A DNA stretch of 64,000 bases. Source: Streptomyces sp. HUAS YS2. GTDB taxonomy: Bacteria > Actinomycetota > Actinomycetes > Streptomycetales > Streptomycetaceae. The DNA lies in contig NZ_CP137573.1 of assembly GCF_033343995.1 (NCBI RefSeq), forward strand, positions 7,411,001-7,475,000, given 5' to 3'. The first letter of the stretch is position 1. Each line of letters opens with the position of its first letter. A model generated the notes under the pieces. It saw only the letters and a program-made list of their open reading frames with translations. It was not told the DNA's origin and searched no databases. The position numbers and the translations under genes are program-made. Positions 24,798 to 33,665 of this stretch are shown here, piece by piece.

Positions 24798-25988
24798 ATG
24801 CACCTCGAGTACACGCCCGCCCAGAACCGCCTGCGCAGCGAGCTGCGCGCGTACTTCGCCACGCTCGTCCCGGAGGACGTGCACGCGCGGTACGCCGACC
24901 CGGCCGCCCAGAAGCGGTTCTACCGCGAGACCGTACGCCGGCTCGGCGGCGACGGCTGGCTCGGCGTCGGCTGGCCCGAGGAGTACGGCGGGCGCGGCCT
25001 GACCCCGATGGAACAGTTCATCTTCTTCGACGAGGCAGCCCAGGCCGGCGTCCCGCTCCCGCTGATGGCGCTCAACACGGTCGGTCCGACGATCATGCAG
25101 TTCGGGACCGACGAGCAGAAGGCGTACTTCCTGCCCCGGATCCTCTCCGGGGAGATCGACTTCGCCATCGGCTACAGCGAGCCCGACGCCGGGACCGACC
25201 TGGCCGCGCTGAAGACCCGTGCGGTCCGGGAGGGCGACGAGGAGACCGGCACGTACACGGTTGACGGTCAGAAGATCTGGACGACGAACGGCGACACGGC
25301 CGACTGGGTCTGGCTCGCCGTCCGCACCGACCCGGACGCGCCCCCCCACAAGGGCATCACCATGCTCCTCGTGCCGACCTCCGACCCGGGCTACTCCTGC
25401 ACCCTGATCAACACCCTGGCCTCGCACGACACCACGGCGAGCTACTACGAGAACGTCCGGGTCCCCGCGTCCCGCCGGGTCGGCGCGGAGAACAAGGGCT
25501 GGCGGCTGATCACCAACCAGCTCAACCACGAGCGCGTCACCCTCGCCGCCCACGGCACCATGGCCATCCGCGCGCTGCACGACGTCCAGCGCTGGGCCGC
25601 GGACACGAAGCTCGCCGACGGCACCCGCGTCATCGACCTCGCCTGGGTCCGCGGCCGCCTCGCCCGCACCCACGCCCGGCTCGACGCGATGAAACTCCTC
25701 AACTGGCAGATGGTCGGGGCGGTCAAGGACGGCACCCTCACCCCGCAGGACGCCTCCGCGGTCAAGGTCTACGGCTCCGAGGCCCGCCGCGACGCCTATG
25801 CCTGGCTGATGGAGATCGTCGGCGCGGCCGGTGCCCTGAAGGAGGGCTCGTCCGGCGCGGTCCTCCACGGCGAACTCGAACGCGGCTACCGCTCCGCGGT
25901 GATCTTCACCTTCGGCGGCGGCAACAACGAGATCCAGCGCGAGATCATCTCCTGGATCGGCCTGGGCATGCCCCGCGTCCGCCGCTGA
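24798..25988 (+). CDS. acyl-CoA dehydrogenase, FadE-like
   Basis: The 396-residue product has the acyl-CoA dehydrogenase fold: IGYSEPDAGTDLAAL, GQKIWTTNGDTADWVWL, and a C-terminal FGGGNNEIQREIISWIGLGMPR. The subgroup matches actinobacterial FadE proteins implicated in steroid or branched-chain acyl-CoA oxidation rather than short-chain enzymes. The usual catalytic YEGT-type Glu is absent, so the base must lie elsewhere or in a partner subunit. ATG 24798 follows GGGAGG. A KstR-like operator precedes it; no other beta-oxidation gene is adjacent. Confidence 0.9.
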   Translation: MHLEYTPAQNRLRSELRAYFATLVPEDVHARYADPAAQKRFYRETVRRLGGDGWLGVGWPEEYGGRGLTPMEQFIFFDEAAQAGVPLPLMALNTVGPTIMQFGTDEQKAYFLPRILSGEIDFAIGYSEPDAGTDLAALKTRAVREGDEETGTYTVDGQKIWTTNGDTADWVWLAVRTDPDAPPHKGITMLLVPTSDPGYSCTLINTLASHDTTASYYENVRVPASRRVGAENKGWRLITNQLNHERVTLAAHGTMAIRALHDVQRWAADTKLADGTRVIDLAWVRGRLARTHARLDAMKLLNWQMVGAVKDGTLTPQDASAVKVYGSEARRDAYAWLMEIVGAAGALKEGSSGAVLHGELERGYRSAVIFTFGGGNNEIQREIISWIGLGMPRVRR

Positions 25989-26000
25989 CCCGGTGTGACG

Positions 26001-26023
26001 AGGCTTTTTAGTCGGCATTAAAA
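26001..26023. repeat. AT-rich imperfect inverted repeat at the edge of the scar zone
   Basis: GCTTTTTA (26001-26008) and TAAAAGC (26017-26023) are inverted with one bulged T. The stretch is much more AT-rich than its surroundings. It could terminate the acyl-CoA dehydrogenase transcript or mark the end of inserted DNA. Confidence 0.4.
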
Positions 26024-26113
26024 GCGGGATGGTTGGCACTGGATGGAGCGGTTGCCCTGACGTGCGATTTGCTTGATTTTTTGGCGTCCTAGGTTCGCTG
26101 ACCTGCTAGTTCC

Positions 26114-27112
26114 TCAGAGGCAGCGCAACTGGGCCGTGCGGCGGGTACGGGTCTCTTCCTCGACGATCGCGCGTGCGGATACGTACAGGGGCTGATTCTG
26201 GTCGCAGGCTGCCGCGAGTTGCGTCGCGTAGAGGCTGAGGCGTTGGCGCAGGCGGAATCGTTCGCCGCGGCCGACGTCGGCTTCGTGGAGTGCGCTGGTG
26301 CGGGAGGTGAGTAGTCAGGCGTCTCCCCTGCCCCGCTCCTTCTTGACGATGGGGCATTGCGGGGCTTCGGCCCGTGTGACGTCGCTCCAGACGATGATCG
26401 AGGCGATGCGGGGATCTGCCGTGGACCGCATGTGCGTGAGTCGTGGCAGCTTTTCGAAGAGGTGGGACCAGTGGGTGTCGCCCATGCTCCAACGCGCCAT
26501 TCTGCGGCGTCGGCGGGCGTAGTCGGTCCGATGGGCTGAGCCGTCGAGTCGCTCGGCGACTTGATCGACGGCTCGGGTGAAAGCCGGCCCCAGTCGGTTG
26601 TCGGTGAGTCGGCGGCCCAGCGCGTTGAGCGTGTATCTCCCCATGCCGTTGCCGACTTTCAACGCTTCCGCACACTCCGGCCACGTGAGCCCTGTGACCA
26701 GTTCGGCGAGGCGGAGCGACGCACCGCGGCGGAGAAGACGGTCGTCGCGGTACGTGACATCGGGGAGTTGCGTTCTGAGGTCGGTGAAGTGGTCCGAGAA
26801 CCAGTCGAGAGGAAGGTATGGCGGGACTTCATCGACCGTGAACCGACGCACCGGCACCGTGCGTGGGACATCCACCTCGTTGAGGTCGCGCACCGAGTAC
26901 GTGGCGGCAGCGTCCCGCCCGAACTTCCACCTGGTCGTCCAGCGCCGGGCCCATCGTTCGTCTAGGTCCAGCTGGTGCGCGTACTCGGTGAATCCCCGAT
27001 GCAGGAACGCCAGATCCTCCAGGCGGCAGGAGTCGGACCATGCCTCCCCTCGTGGCCCCTCCGGCACCTGGCGGAAGGAACTCGCCCCGGAATCCTTCAT
27101 TTGCACGTCCAT
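26114..27112 (-). pseudogene. TniQ-like transposition protein remnant with in-frame stop
   Basis: A 265-residue frame (27112 to 26315) ends at a TGA, and the same frame then continues for 66 coding-like residues (LLTSRTSALHEADVGRGERF... to a TGA at 26114). The pattern PPYLPLDWFSDHF, RRGASLRLAELVTGLTWPECAEAL and RRRMARWSMGDTHW resembles the C-terminal part of streptomycete TniQ-like proteins found with Tn5053-type elements. The N-terminal zinc-binding TniQ region is missing. I read it as a decayed gene with a TGG-to-TGA change; assignment to TniQ is from memory and moderate. Confidence 0.45.
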
Positions 27113-27497
27113 CGCTCCTGAGCAGATCGAACACGGCCGCCGAGACCGGCCACGACATTACGGCGATCAGCGTCTGCAACTCGGGCAAATCGGCAATCTT
27201 CACGCGTACGAGTGGTTCCGTATTGATGGCGCCAACGCAGCCTGCACGACGCCTGATTGGCGGAATGATCACGACCGTGCCCGACCTGGTCAGGCTCGTA
27301 CCGAATGGTGGGGGCTGGTCCGTTGATAGACCGCATCCTGGTGCCGCTGTGGAAGGATTCAGTCGTCGGCCCGGACCTGGGCGAGCGGGCGCCGGCGGTC
27401 ACGCCGTAGGCAGTGGGTGACGGCGTGGTGGGACCTTCGGTTCTCGCGGCCGTGACAGAGTCGGTGAGATCTTGAAGCGGCGGCTGAGAGGAGGCTC
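27113..27497. other. intergenic scar upstream of sulP with a short minus-strand relic
   Basis: This 385-bp stretch contains a coding-like minus-strand segment at about 27086-27272 (PLVRVKIADLPELQTLIAVM) that runs out of frame into the TniQ-like remnant. On the plus strand an orphan fragment DRILVPLWKDSVVGPDLGE ends before the SulP gene. Both look like gene relics. GAGAGGAGG for sulP is at the right edge. Confidence 0.4.
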
Positions 27498-29231
27498 GTG
27501 TCGCAGCACGTCCGACCCAGCGATCCGGGGTGGCGTCGTTTGGTACCCGGAGCGCCCGGAATCGCGGTCCTCGCCCGCTACGAGCGCACCTGGCTGCGCG
27601 GCGACCTGCTGGCGGGCGTGACCGTCGTGGCATATCTCGTGCCGCAGGTCATGGCCTACGCGACCGTGGCGGGGCTGCCGCCCGTCGCCGGGCTGTGGGC
27701 GATTCTGCCCGCACTGGTGCTGTACGCGTTGCTCGGCTCGTCGAGACTCCTGTCGGTCGGACCGGAGTCGACGACCGCACTGATGACCGCCACCGTGATC
27801 GCGCCGCTCGCGGCCGGGGACCCTGGTCGATATGCCGTATTGGCGGCCACGCTGGCGGTGGCGGTCGGGCTGCTGTGCCTGGTGGCGTGGGCGGCAAGGC
27901 TAGGCTTCGTCGCCGATCTCCTCTCGCGGCCGGTCCTGGTCGGCTATCTCGCGGGTGTGGCGCTGATCATGATCGAGGATCAGATGCCGAAGCTGACGGG
28001 CGTGAGTACCACCGGGTCAGGCTTCTTTCCGCAGCTGGTGTCCTTCGCGCAGAACCTGCCCGAGGCCCAGCCCGCCACCGTCGCCCTCGCCGTCACGGCC
28101 CTCGTCCTCCTTTTTGCCCTTCCGCTCTTCATGCGTGCGGTGCCTGGGCCGCTGGTGGTGGTCGGGCTCGGAACCGCGGCGGTGGCGGCGTTCGGCCTGG
28201 ACGAGCACGGCATCGCCGTGATCGGAGCGGTGCCGGCGGGGCTTCCTCATCCGGCCCTGCCGGACTTCGACGAGCTGTCTCGGCTGGTGGTTCCGGCGCT
28301 CGGCATTCTCCTCGTGGGCTACACGGATGTGATCCTCACCGCGCGTGCCTTCGCCGTCGGCGACGAGGTCGGGCGCCTGGATGCCAACCAGGAGTTTCTG
28401 GCCCTGGGCACCGCGAACCTCAGTGCGGGCATCCTGAGCGGGTTCCCGGTGAGCAGCAGTGCCAGCCGCACTGCGTTGGCGCAATCCACCGGCGCGCGAA
28501 CTCAGGTGTACTCGCTGACCACCGGCGCGGGCGTTCTCGCTGTACTGCTGTTCCTGAGCCCGCTGCTGAGTCTCACCCCGGTCGCCGTGTTGGGCGCCCT
28601 CGTCGTCTACGCCGCCGTCAAGATGATTGACCTGGCAGGCTTCCGGCGGCTGGCCTCTTTCCGTCGCAGGGAACTCCTGCTGGCCGTCGGCTGCCTGTGC
28701 GGCGTGCTGGCCCTGGACATTCTGTACGGGGTGCTGGTGGCGGTCGGTCTGTCGGTGGCCGAGCTTCTGACGCGGGTCGCGCGCCCGCACGATGCCGTCC
28801 AGGGGCTGGTGCCCGGCGTGGCCGGCATGCACGACATCGACGACTATCCGGAGGCCCGTACGATTCCTGGGCTGCTCGTCTACCGGTACGACTCGCCGCT
28901 GTTCTTCGCCAATGCGGAGAACTTCCGGCGCCGTGCACTCGCCGCCGTCGCGGAGCAGTCCGGACCCGTCCACTGGTTCGTGCTCAATACCGAGGCCAAT
29001 GTGGAGGTGGACATCACCGCGTTGGACTCCGTCGACGAGCTGCGTCGCGAACTGACCGGGCGCGGCATTGTGTTCGCGCTGGCGCGTGTGAAGCAGGACC
29101 TGCTCGACGACCTCGACGCCTATGGGCTGGCCCAGTCGGTCGGTGCCGATCTGATCTTCCCCACTCTGCCCACGGCGGTGGCCGCGTACCGGGACTGGCA
29201 CCGCGCCCGCGAAGAAGGTTCTCCTGAGTAG
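27498..29231 (+). CDS. SulP-family anion transporter with STAS domain
   Basis: The 577-residue product has about 12 membrane segments with the SulP signature region VTVVAYLVPQVMAYATVAGLPPVAGLW near residues 42-68. FPVSSSASRTALAQSTGARTQV is about 316-337, and a cytosolic STAS domain is about 445-560 (LLVYRYDSPLFFANAENF). SulP proteins import sulfate, bicarbonate or dicarboxylates; selectivity cannot be read. GTG 27498 follows GAGGAGG. It is the only intact gene between two decayed stretches. Confidence 0.93.
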   Translation: MSQHVRPSDPGWRRLVPGAPGIAVLARYERTWLRGDLLAGVTVVAYLVPQVMAYATVAGLPPVAGLWAILPALVLYALLGSSRLLSVGPESTTALMTATVIAPLAAGDPGRYAVLAATLAVAVGLLCLVAWAARLGFVADLLSRPVLVGYLAGVALIMIEDQMPKLTGVSTTGSGFFPQLVSFAQNLPEAQPATVALAVTALVLLFALPLFMRAVPGPLVVVGLGTAAVAAFGLDEHGIAVIGAVPAGLPHPALPDFDELSRLVVPALGILLVGYTDVILTARAFAVGDEVGRLDANQEFLALGTANLSAGILSGFPVSSSASRTALAQSTGARTQVYSLTTGAGVLAVLLFLSPLLSLTPVAVLGALVVYAAVKMIDLAGFRRLASFRRRELLLAVGCLCGVLALDILYGVLVAVGLSVAELLTRVARPHDAVQGLVPGVAGMHDIDDYPEARTIPGLLVYRYDSPLFFANAENFRRRALAAVAEQSGPVHWFVLNTEANVEVDITALDSVDELRRELTGRGIVFALARVKQDLLDDLDAYGLAQSVGADLIFPTLPTAVAAYRDWHRAREEGSPE

Positions 29232-29339
29232 TGCCATTCAGCCAGGTACTCCGCAGCACAGGGAGGCTCGCGGTGTTTCCTCTGCCACCTAGCTGATCGA
29301 TTCCAAGGGATGTTGGTGACGGTGTAGTGAGGTCGCGCC

Positions 29340-29978
29340 GGTTCGAGGTGGTGCAGGCTGGTCCGTAGAGAGCGCTGTCGGCCTTGGTGATCAGCGCCCA
29401 GTACCTGTCGCCGTAGGACCAGTGCCACCACTCTGTGGGGTAGTTGATGAAGCCGGCGCCCCCATGGCTCGGGCCAGGAGCTCGCGATTGCGGCGTGCTC
29501 GGTCTGATGGTCCTGAGGCGTCCAGCGGACAGTACTTCTCGTCTCCGGTGGCCTTTCGCGGCACCACGCATGTCCAGCTCGACGCCATCGGCATCAATGA
29601 GCGTCAGGTCGAGGGCCGCGCTGGCACAGTGTGGCGCCACCTCGACCGGGGAGACGAAGGCGCTGGCCTGGCGCCCCAGGTCGGCAGGGTCGGTGATGCC
29701 GGAGCGGCGCAGACGGTCCTCGTAGAGGGCAAACCGTCGCGCCTGCTCGGTGTGCTGTAATGCCCTTCTATGACGAGGAACCCGATGCCATCGGGAAGTC
29801 TCTTGGATGCCGAGCACAGACGGTCGAGCACGCCGATCCTGACCCGGCCGTAGGCCCCTGCCTCGTCTCGCTCACGGGAGTCCAGTGCAACCGCCGGGAC
29901 CGAGGCGATCTCGGCGAGAGGCTTGCCGCAGTCCTGCACTGGGATAGTGATCGCCTGGGGATCGCTCAGTAAGATCAC
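29340..29978 (-). pseudogene. vanX: vanX-type D-Ala-D-Ala dipeptidase pseudogene
   Basis: The N-terminal frame (GTG 29978; VILLSDPQAITIPVQDCGKPL to FLVIEGHYS) is followed, in another frame, by RRFALYEDRLRRSGITDPADL and SPVEVAPHCASAALDLTL. A third-frame segment NRELLARAMGAP precedes FINYPTEWWHWSYGDRYWA back in the second frame. These pieces together cover the M15D dipeptidase family in order, including the zinc His/Asp and EWWH motifs, but need at least three frameshifts. It has a TTA codon at position 3. The normal stop is lost and the frame runs into the sulP 3' end. Confidence 0.75.
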
Positions 29979-29980
29979 GG

Positions 29981-30163
29981 ATCCTGAGCCTAACCGTAGC
30001 GAGGCCGCAGGCGATCCGCGCCGTCCGGGCCTGGCTCGCCCCCTGGGCCGCCCTCCAACGCTGCTGGCGAGCCTGGACCAACGAGCCGCCACCACCCGAA
30101 CTCCGAGCACTGATCAACGCCGTCGGCGCAGGCCACCCACTTGATCTCTACTGCCCGGTTTAA
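29981..30163 (+). pseudogene. transposase C-terminal relic
   Basis: A 60-residue open segment, SLTVARPQAIRAVRAWLAPW... ending HPLDLYCPV and a TAA, has no start codon of its own and abuts the vanX pseudogene start. The Trp/Arg-rich pattern (LAPWAALQRCWRAW) resembles the C terminus of streptomycete insertion-sequence transposases; the family is not certain. Confidence 0.4.
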
Positions 30164-30212
30164 CAAACCACCGCTAGTGCGGCGCCTCACAAAGCAGTGC
30201 TGATCTGAGCCC

Positions 30213-31190
30213 TCAGCCCGAACCGGCGACCAGGGCCTCGCCGAGTGGGGTGCGTCGATAGAGCACCGACCGTCCGGACCGGGCGCGGGCGAGCAGCCCC
30301 GCGCCTCGCAGGATGGCGAGGTGGTCTCCTACCGCGCCCGGCGCCATGGCGAGGGTTCGGGCGAGGTGGCTGGTGCTGGCCGGGGCGTCCAGCGCCAACA
30401 GCAGCCGGGCTCGTGCCCGGCCGACCAGAGCGGTCAGCGCGTCCGGTTGGGGGGCGGTGTCCTGCTCGCCCCACAGGGCGGCGGTGCCGCGGGCAGGATA
30501 GACCAGAGTCCTGGGCCAGGGGTCGTCCAGGTGGGCGGCGATATGCCCGACGAAGACCGAAGGGACCAGGAGGAGCCCGTCGCCGGCGAGGCGGACTGTT
30601 CCGCCTCGGAAGAAGCCGATCTCGATACCGCCTGCGTGCCAGACGATGCCCGGGTGCAGGCTCTCGATGGTCGTGGCCCAGCCGTGTTCGCCGATCACAC
30701 CCACCCGGTGCACGACATCGCGCTCACAGATCGCGCGCAGTTGCGGCCAGTCCGCGGCGAGCAGTTCGTGCCACGCCTGGTCCATCACCTTGGCGATCCG
30801 GAAGACGGCGTCCGGCGAGTCCAGCACTGCGCGTACGCGGGGATCACGGGTGGACGGGCCGTTTGTGGTGGAGGCGAATTCGCGGCGGGCCGCTTCCAGT
30901 GGCGTGGCCCGGATCGCGGCCAGGTCGTCCGCCCAGGTCTGATTGAGGCCACGCGGGGGCGGGGCGACGAAGTTCGGTCCGCCCTGCGGGGTCTGCAGGG
31001 CGAGGGCGGCGTCCAGTTCGGTCTCGCGGCGAAGCCGTTCGAAGGCCGGCCGGAGCCGGGCGGCCCAGGCTCGCGGCAGCGTCCGACCTTGGCCGACGAG
31101 CGAGCGTAGCAGCAGGCAGAGGTCCATCGCGGGCGACAGCGCGAAGCGGCTGCGCAGCAGGTCCTCGACGGAGACTTCGAAGCGCAGCAC
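30213..31190 (-). CDS. ArsR-type winged-helix regulator with large N-terminal domain
   Basis: The 325-residue product has a long N-terminal DUF5937-like domain and a C-terminal ArsR/HTH_20 winged helix (STSHLARTLAMAPGAVGDHLAILRGAGLLARARSGRSVLYRRT). It is divergent from an MFS transporter with a perfect inverted repeat between them, so it probably represses the transporter and itself. The ligand is unknown, and no metal-binding cysteine cluster is visible. Confidence 0.9.
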   Translation of the reverse strand: MLRFEVSVEDLLRSRFALSPAMDLCLLLRSLVGQGRTLPRAWAARLRPAFERLRRETELDAALALQTPQGGPNFVAPPPRGLNQTWADDLAAIRATPLEAARREFASTTNGPSTRDPRVRAVLDSPDAVFRIAKVMDQAWHELLAADWPQLRAICERDVVHRVGVIGEHGWATTIESLHPGIVWHAGGIEIGFFRGGTVRLAGDGLLLVPSVFVGHIAAHLDDPWPRTLVYPARGTAALWGEQDTAPQPDALTALVGRARARLLLALDAPASTSHLARTLAMAPGAVGDHLAILRGAGLLARARSGRSVLYRRTPLGEALVAGSG

Positions 31191-31220
31191 GCTGCGATGC
31201 TACCGCGGGAGGTCGTTAGA

Positions 31221-31238
31221 ATTCGTCCAGTGACGAAT
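31221..31238. promoter_or_regulatory. operator-like inverted repeat ATTCGTC-N4-GACGAAT
   Basis: A perfect 7-bp inverted repeat with a 4-bp spacer lies in the 88-bp divergent region between the ArsR-type regulator and the MFS gene. The size and place suit a dimeric winged-helix repressor. Confidence 0.7.
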
Positions 31239-31278
31239 CATTGGTGAGCGGCGTGGGCGCACGGCGAGGCTGCGCGAC

Positions 31279-32595
31279 ATGACCCCAACCGCCGAACCCG
31301 CGCAGGACATCCACCGTGCCACTTACCGAGAGGTGCTGGCCGAGCCGAGAATCCGGCTGCTCTTCTCGACCCGCACCGTCGCGATCACTGGGGACGCGCT
31401 GCGGATCTCCACGTTCTCGGTTCTGGTCTTCGCGGCCACCGGCTCCGCGCTGTGGAGCGCACTGGCCTTCGGCATCGGCTTTCTCCCGCAGTTGTTCGGC
31501 TCGCTGCTGCTGGGCTCGCTGGCCGACCGACTGCCGCCCCGAGCGCTGATCGTCGGCGGCTACGCCTTGGAGTGCGCCGCCGCCCTGCTGCTCGCCCTGG
31601 TGCGGATGCCGATCGCGGCAAGCCTCGGTGTCGTGGCGCTGGTCGCCCTCGCCACACCGGTGTTCAGCGGCGCGTCGAGTCGGCTGGTCGCACAGTGGCT
31701 GGAGGGCGACGCCTATGTACTGGGCCGTTCGCTGAACAACATTGCTGCCTCCGGCGCGCAATTGTTCGGTCTGGCGCTGGGAGGTGCGGTCGTCGCGGTA
31801 TTCGGCCCGCACCGGGCACTCGCGGTGAGCGCCGCCCTCTACCTCGGCTGCGCGCTCGCCATCCGCATCCGGCTACCCCGGCTGCAGCCGGGAGAGATCG
31901 GCGGCGCAGCCGCTGATCCTCGGGGCGATGGCGGGGCCGTCCGGGCAAGCCTGCGCGGTGCCGGCCTGCTGCTGCGCGGACGCACGGTGCGACGGCTGAT
32001 GCTGGCACAGTGGCTACCGTGCGCGTTCGTAGCGGGCGCGGAGGGCCTGATCGTCGCCTACGCGGGAGGACGCCACTTCGCACCGGGCTGGTACGCGGTG
32101 CTGATGGGCTGTCTGCCGGTCGGCATGCTGGTCGGTGATCTGTTGGTGGGGCGATTCCTGCGGCCCCCCACCCGGGAGCGACTGGTGGTTCCGTTGATCG
32201 TGCTGATGGGACTGCCGCTGGTCGGCTTCGCTGCCGAGCCCGGAGTGGGGGTCTCGTCCTGTCTGCTGCTGTTCTGTGGCTTCGGATTCGCCTACGGGCT
32301 CGGCCTGCAACGGCCCTTTTTGGACGCCCTGCCGCACGATGGCCAGGGCCAGGCCTTCGGTCTGCTCGGCTCCGGCAGCATGACGCTGCAGGGCGTCGGG
32401 CCGGCCTGCTTCGGCTCGGTGGCCGCAGGCATCGGAACAGGCGGCGCAATCGCCCTGGCAGGCTGCGCGGCGGCGCTCACCGCCGGCTGGATGCTCACCT
32501 GGCACACGCCCACCTCCCCGGTCCCCGTCCCGGACCACTCAACGGGGTCAGAACGGCACCCGAAACAGCATGCGTGTAGTTCTCCTCCGCAGTAA
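31279..32595 (+). CDS. MFS transporter, drug-efflux type
   Basis: The 438-residue product has about 12 membrane segments and an MFS loop 2-3 motif in GSLLLGSLADRLPPRALIVGG. The N terminus, FSTRTVAITGDALRISTFS, is typical of the MFS subgroup paired with DUF5937-ArsR regulators in actinobacteria. The likely job is export of a toxic compound sensed by the divergent regulator. No substrate can be read from the sequence. Confidence 0.9.
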   Translation: MTPTAEPAQDIHRATYREVLAEPRIRLLFSTRTVAITGDALRISTFSVLVFAATGSALWSALAFGIGFLPQLFGSLLLGSLADRLPPRALIVGGYALECAAALLLALVRMPIAASLGVVALVALATPVFSGASSRLVAQWLEGDAYVLGRSLNNIAASGAQLFGLALGGAVVAVFGPHRALAVSAALYLGCALAIRIRLPRLQPGEIGGAAADPRGDGGAVRASLRGAGLLLRGRTVRRLMLAQWLPCAFVAGAEGLIVAYAGGRHFAPGWYAVLMGCLPVGMLVGDLLVGRFLRPPTRERLVVPLIVLMGLPLVGFAAEPGVGVSSCLLLFCGFGFAYGLGLQRPFLDALPHDGQGQAFGLLGSGSMTLQGVGPACFGSVAAGIGTGGAIALAGCAAALTAGWMLTWHTPTSPVPVPDHSTGSERHPKQHACSSPPQ

Positions 32596-32660
32596 CCGTC
32601 GAAGGTCGGGTCGGCCGCGAGCCGTGAGACCACCAACAGCCCATGGAAGGTTCATGCCGC

Positions 32661-33263
32661 ATGATCGATGAATTCGCGAAGGGCAACCTTCAAGGGAGAC
32701 TGCGGCGGGACCGCAGGGCGCTGCTCTGGAAACTCGACGGTTTGTCCGAATACGATGTCCGCCGACCTTTGACGGCGACCGGGACGAACCTCCTCGGCCT
32801 GGTCAAACACGTGGCCACTGTCGAGGCCAGGTACTTCGGCGAGGTCTTCGACCGCCCTTCCCCGGAACCGCTGCCCCGGTGGCAGGACCACAACGGCAGC
32901 GATCTGTGGGCGACCGAGGACGAGACCCGCGACCAGATCGTCGGGTTCTACCGGCGCACGTGGGAACACTCGGACGCGACGATCGACGAGCTTCCCCTCG
33001 ACGCCCCCGGCCACGTGCCGTGGTGGCCGGAGCCTGGTCCCAACACGAACCTGTTCGCCGTCATGGTCCATGTCCTCGGCGAGTCCAACCGGCATGCCGG
33101 CCACGCCGATGTCCTGCGCGAGGGCCTCGACGGCCGGACCGGGATGCGCCCCGAACACGAGCGGCAGATCGACGAGGCAGCCCGTGCGGCCTACTGCGCG
33201 AAGATCGAGCAGGCCGCCAGGTCGGCCGCACCAATCAACGAAGCACTGATCGTTTCAGAATGA
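32661..33263 (+). CDS. DinB-family (DUF664) protein
   Basis: The 200-residue product is a four-helix DinB-like protein with putative metal histidines in LVKHVATVEARYFG, in VMVHVLGESNRHAGHADVLREG and near the C terminus. Family members may use mycothiol or bacillithiol as cofactor. ATG 32661 is chosen because GGAAGG lies upstream. Its last codons overlap the end of an IS5-type transposase relic on the other strand, so the C terminus may have been altered by that insertion. Confidence 0.88.
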   Translation: MIDEFAKGNLQGRLRRDRRALLWKLDGLSEYDVRRPLTATGTNLLGLVKHVATVEARYFGEVFDRPSPEPLPRWQDHNGSDLWATEDETRDQIVGFYRRTWEHSDATIDELPLDAPGHVPWWPEPGPNTNLFAVMVHVLGESNRHAGHADVLREGLDGRTGMRPEHERQIDEAARAAYCAKIEQAARSAAPINEALIVSE

Positions 33264-33520
33264 TCTATAGATGCGTCGGAGGCGGATGATGCTGCAGGCG
33301 AGTTCAAGCAGCCCTGATGGAGATCGGCTCGGGGTTCCCATCGGATTCGGAGCCGACGGTACTTGTCGAAGTCGTAGCCCCTATCGGCGTATACGCGCCG
33401 CGGCCTGCTTCAGGGGGACGTCCCCGCCGTCCGTAGATCGGAGGGACCGCCTCCAACAAGGGCAGGAGCTGGGTGACGTGGCGGTTCCCGCCGGTGAGCG
33501 CTCTTGGACGACTGCTGGCG
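33255..33520 (-). pseudogene. IS5-family transposase relic with internal deletion
   Basis: On the minus strand, in shifting frames, I read TGGNRHVTQLLPLLEAVPPI, then ADRGYDFDKYRRL directly joined to RIRWEPRADLHQG, then LELACSIIRLRRIYRSF and a stop. These are the late catalytic-domain blocks of IS5-type transposases. The region between DKYRRL and RLRIRW, normally about 40 residues including the catalytic Glu, is deleted, perhaps by recombination at the repeated RRL coding sequence. Nothing convincing lies in the rest of the gap to 33665. Confidence 0.6.
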
Positions 33521-33665
33521 GTGAACGAGGACGGCGATCGGAGGATGGTGCCCGGTCGGTGTCCATGCCCTCTATCCCACCCTCCGGAAGGAACGCGAGG
33601 CTACAGCCCACCCAGGTACCGATAAGGGGCTGAAGGGCCCAATAGTTGACGCTTCGCTGCTGCGA

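Noticed and set aside
26106..26684. 192-codon minus-strand frame in the scar zone
   Set aside because: His/Arg/Pro-rich translation is a frame-shifted copy of the TniQ-like remnant.
29014..29817. A 267-codon intact minus-strand gene downstream of sulP
   Set aside because: Only its middle part matches a dipeptidase; the rest is a shadow of sulP, so I treat it as part of the vanX pseudogene.
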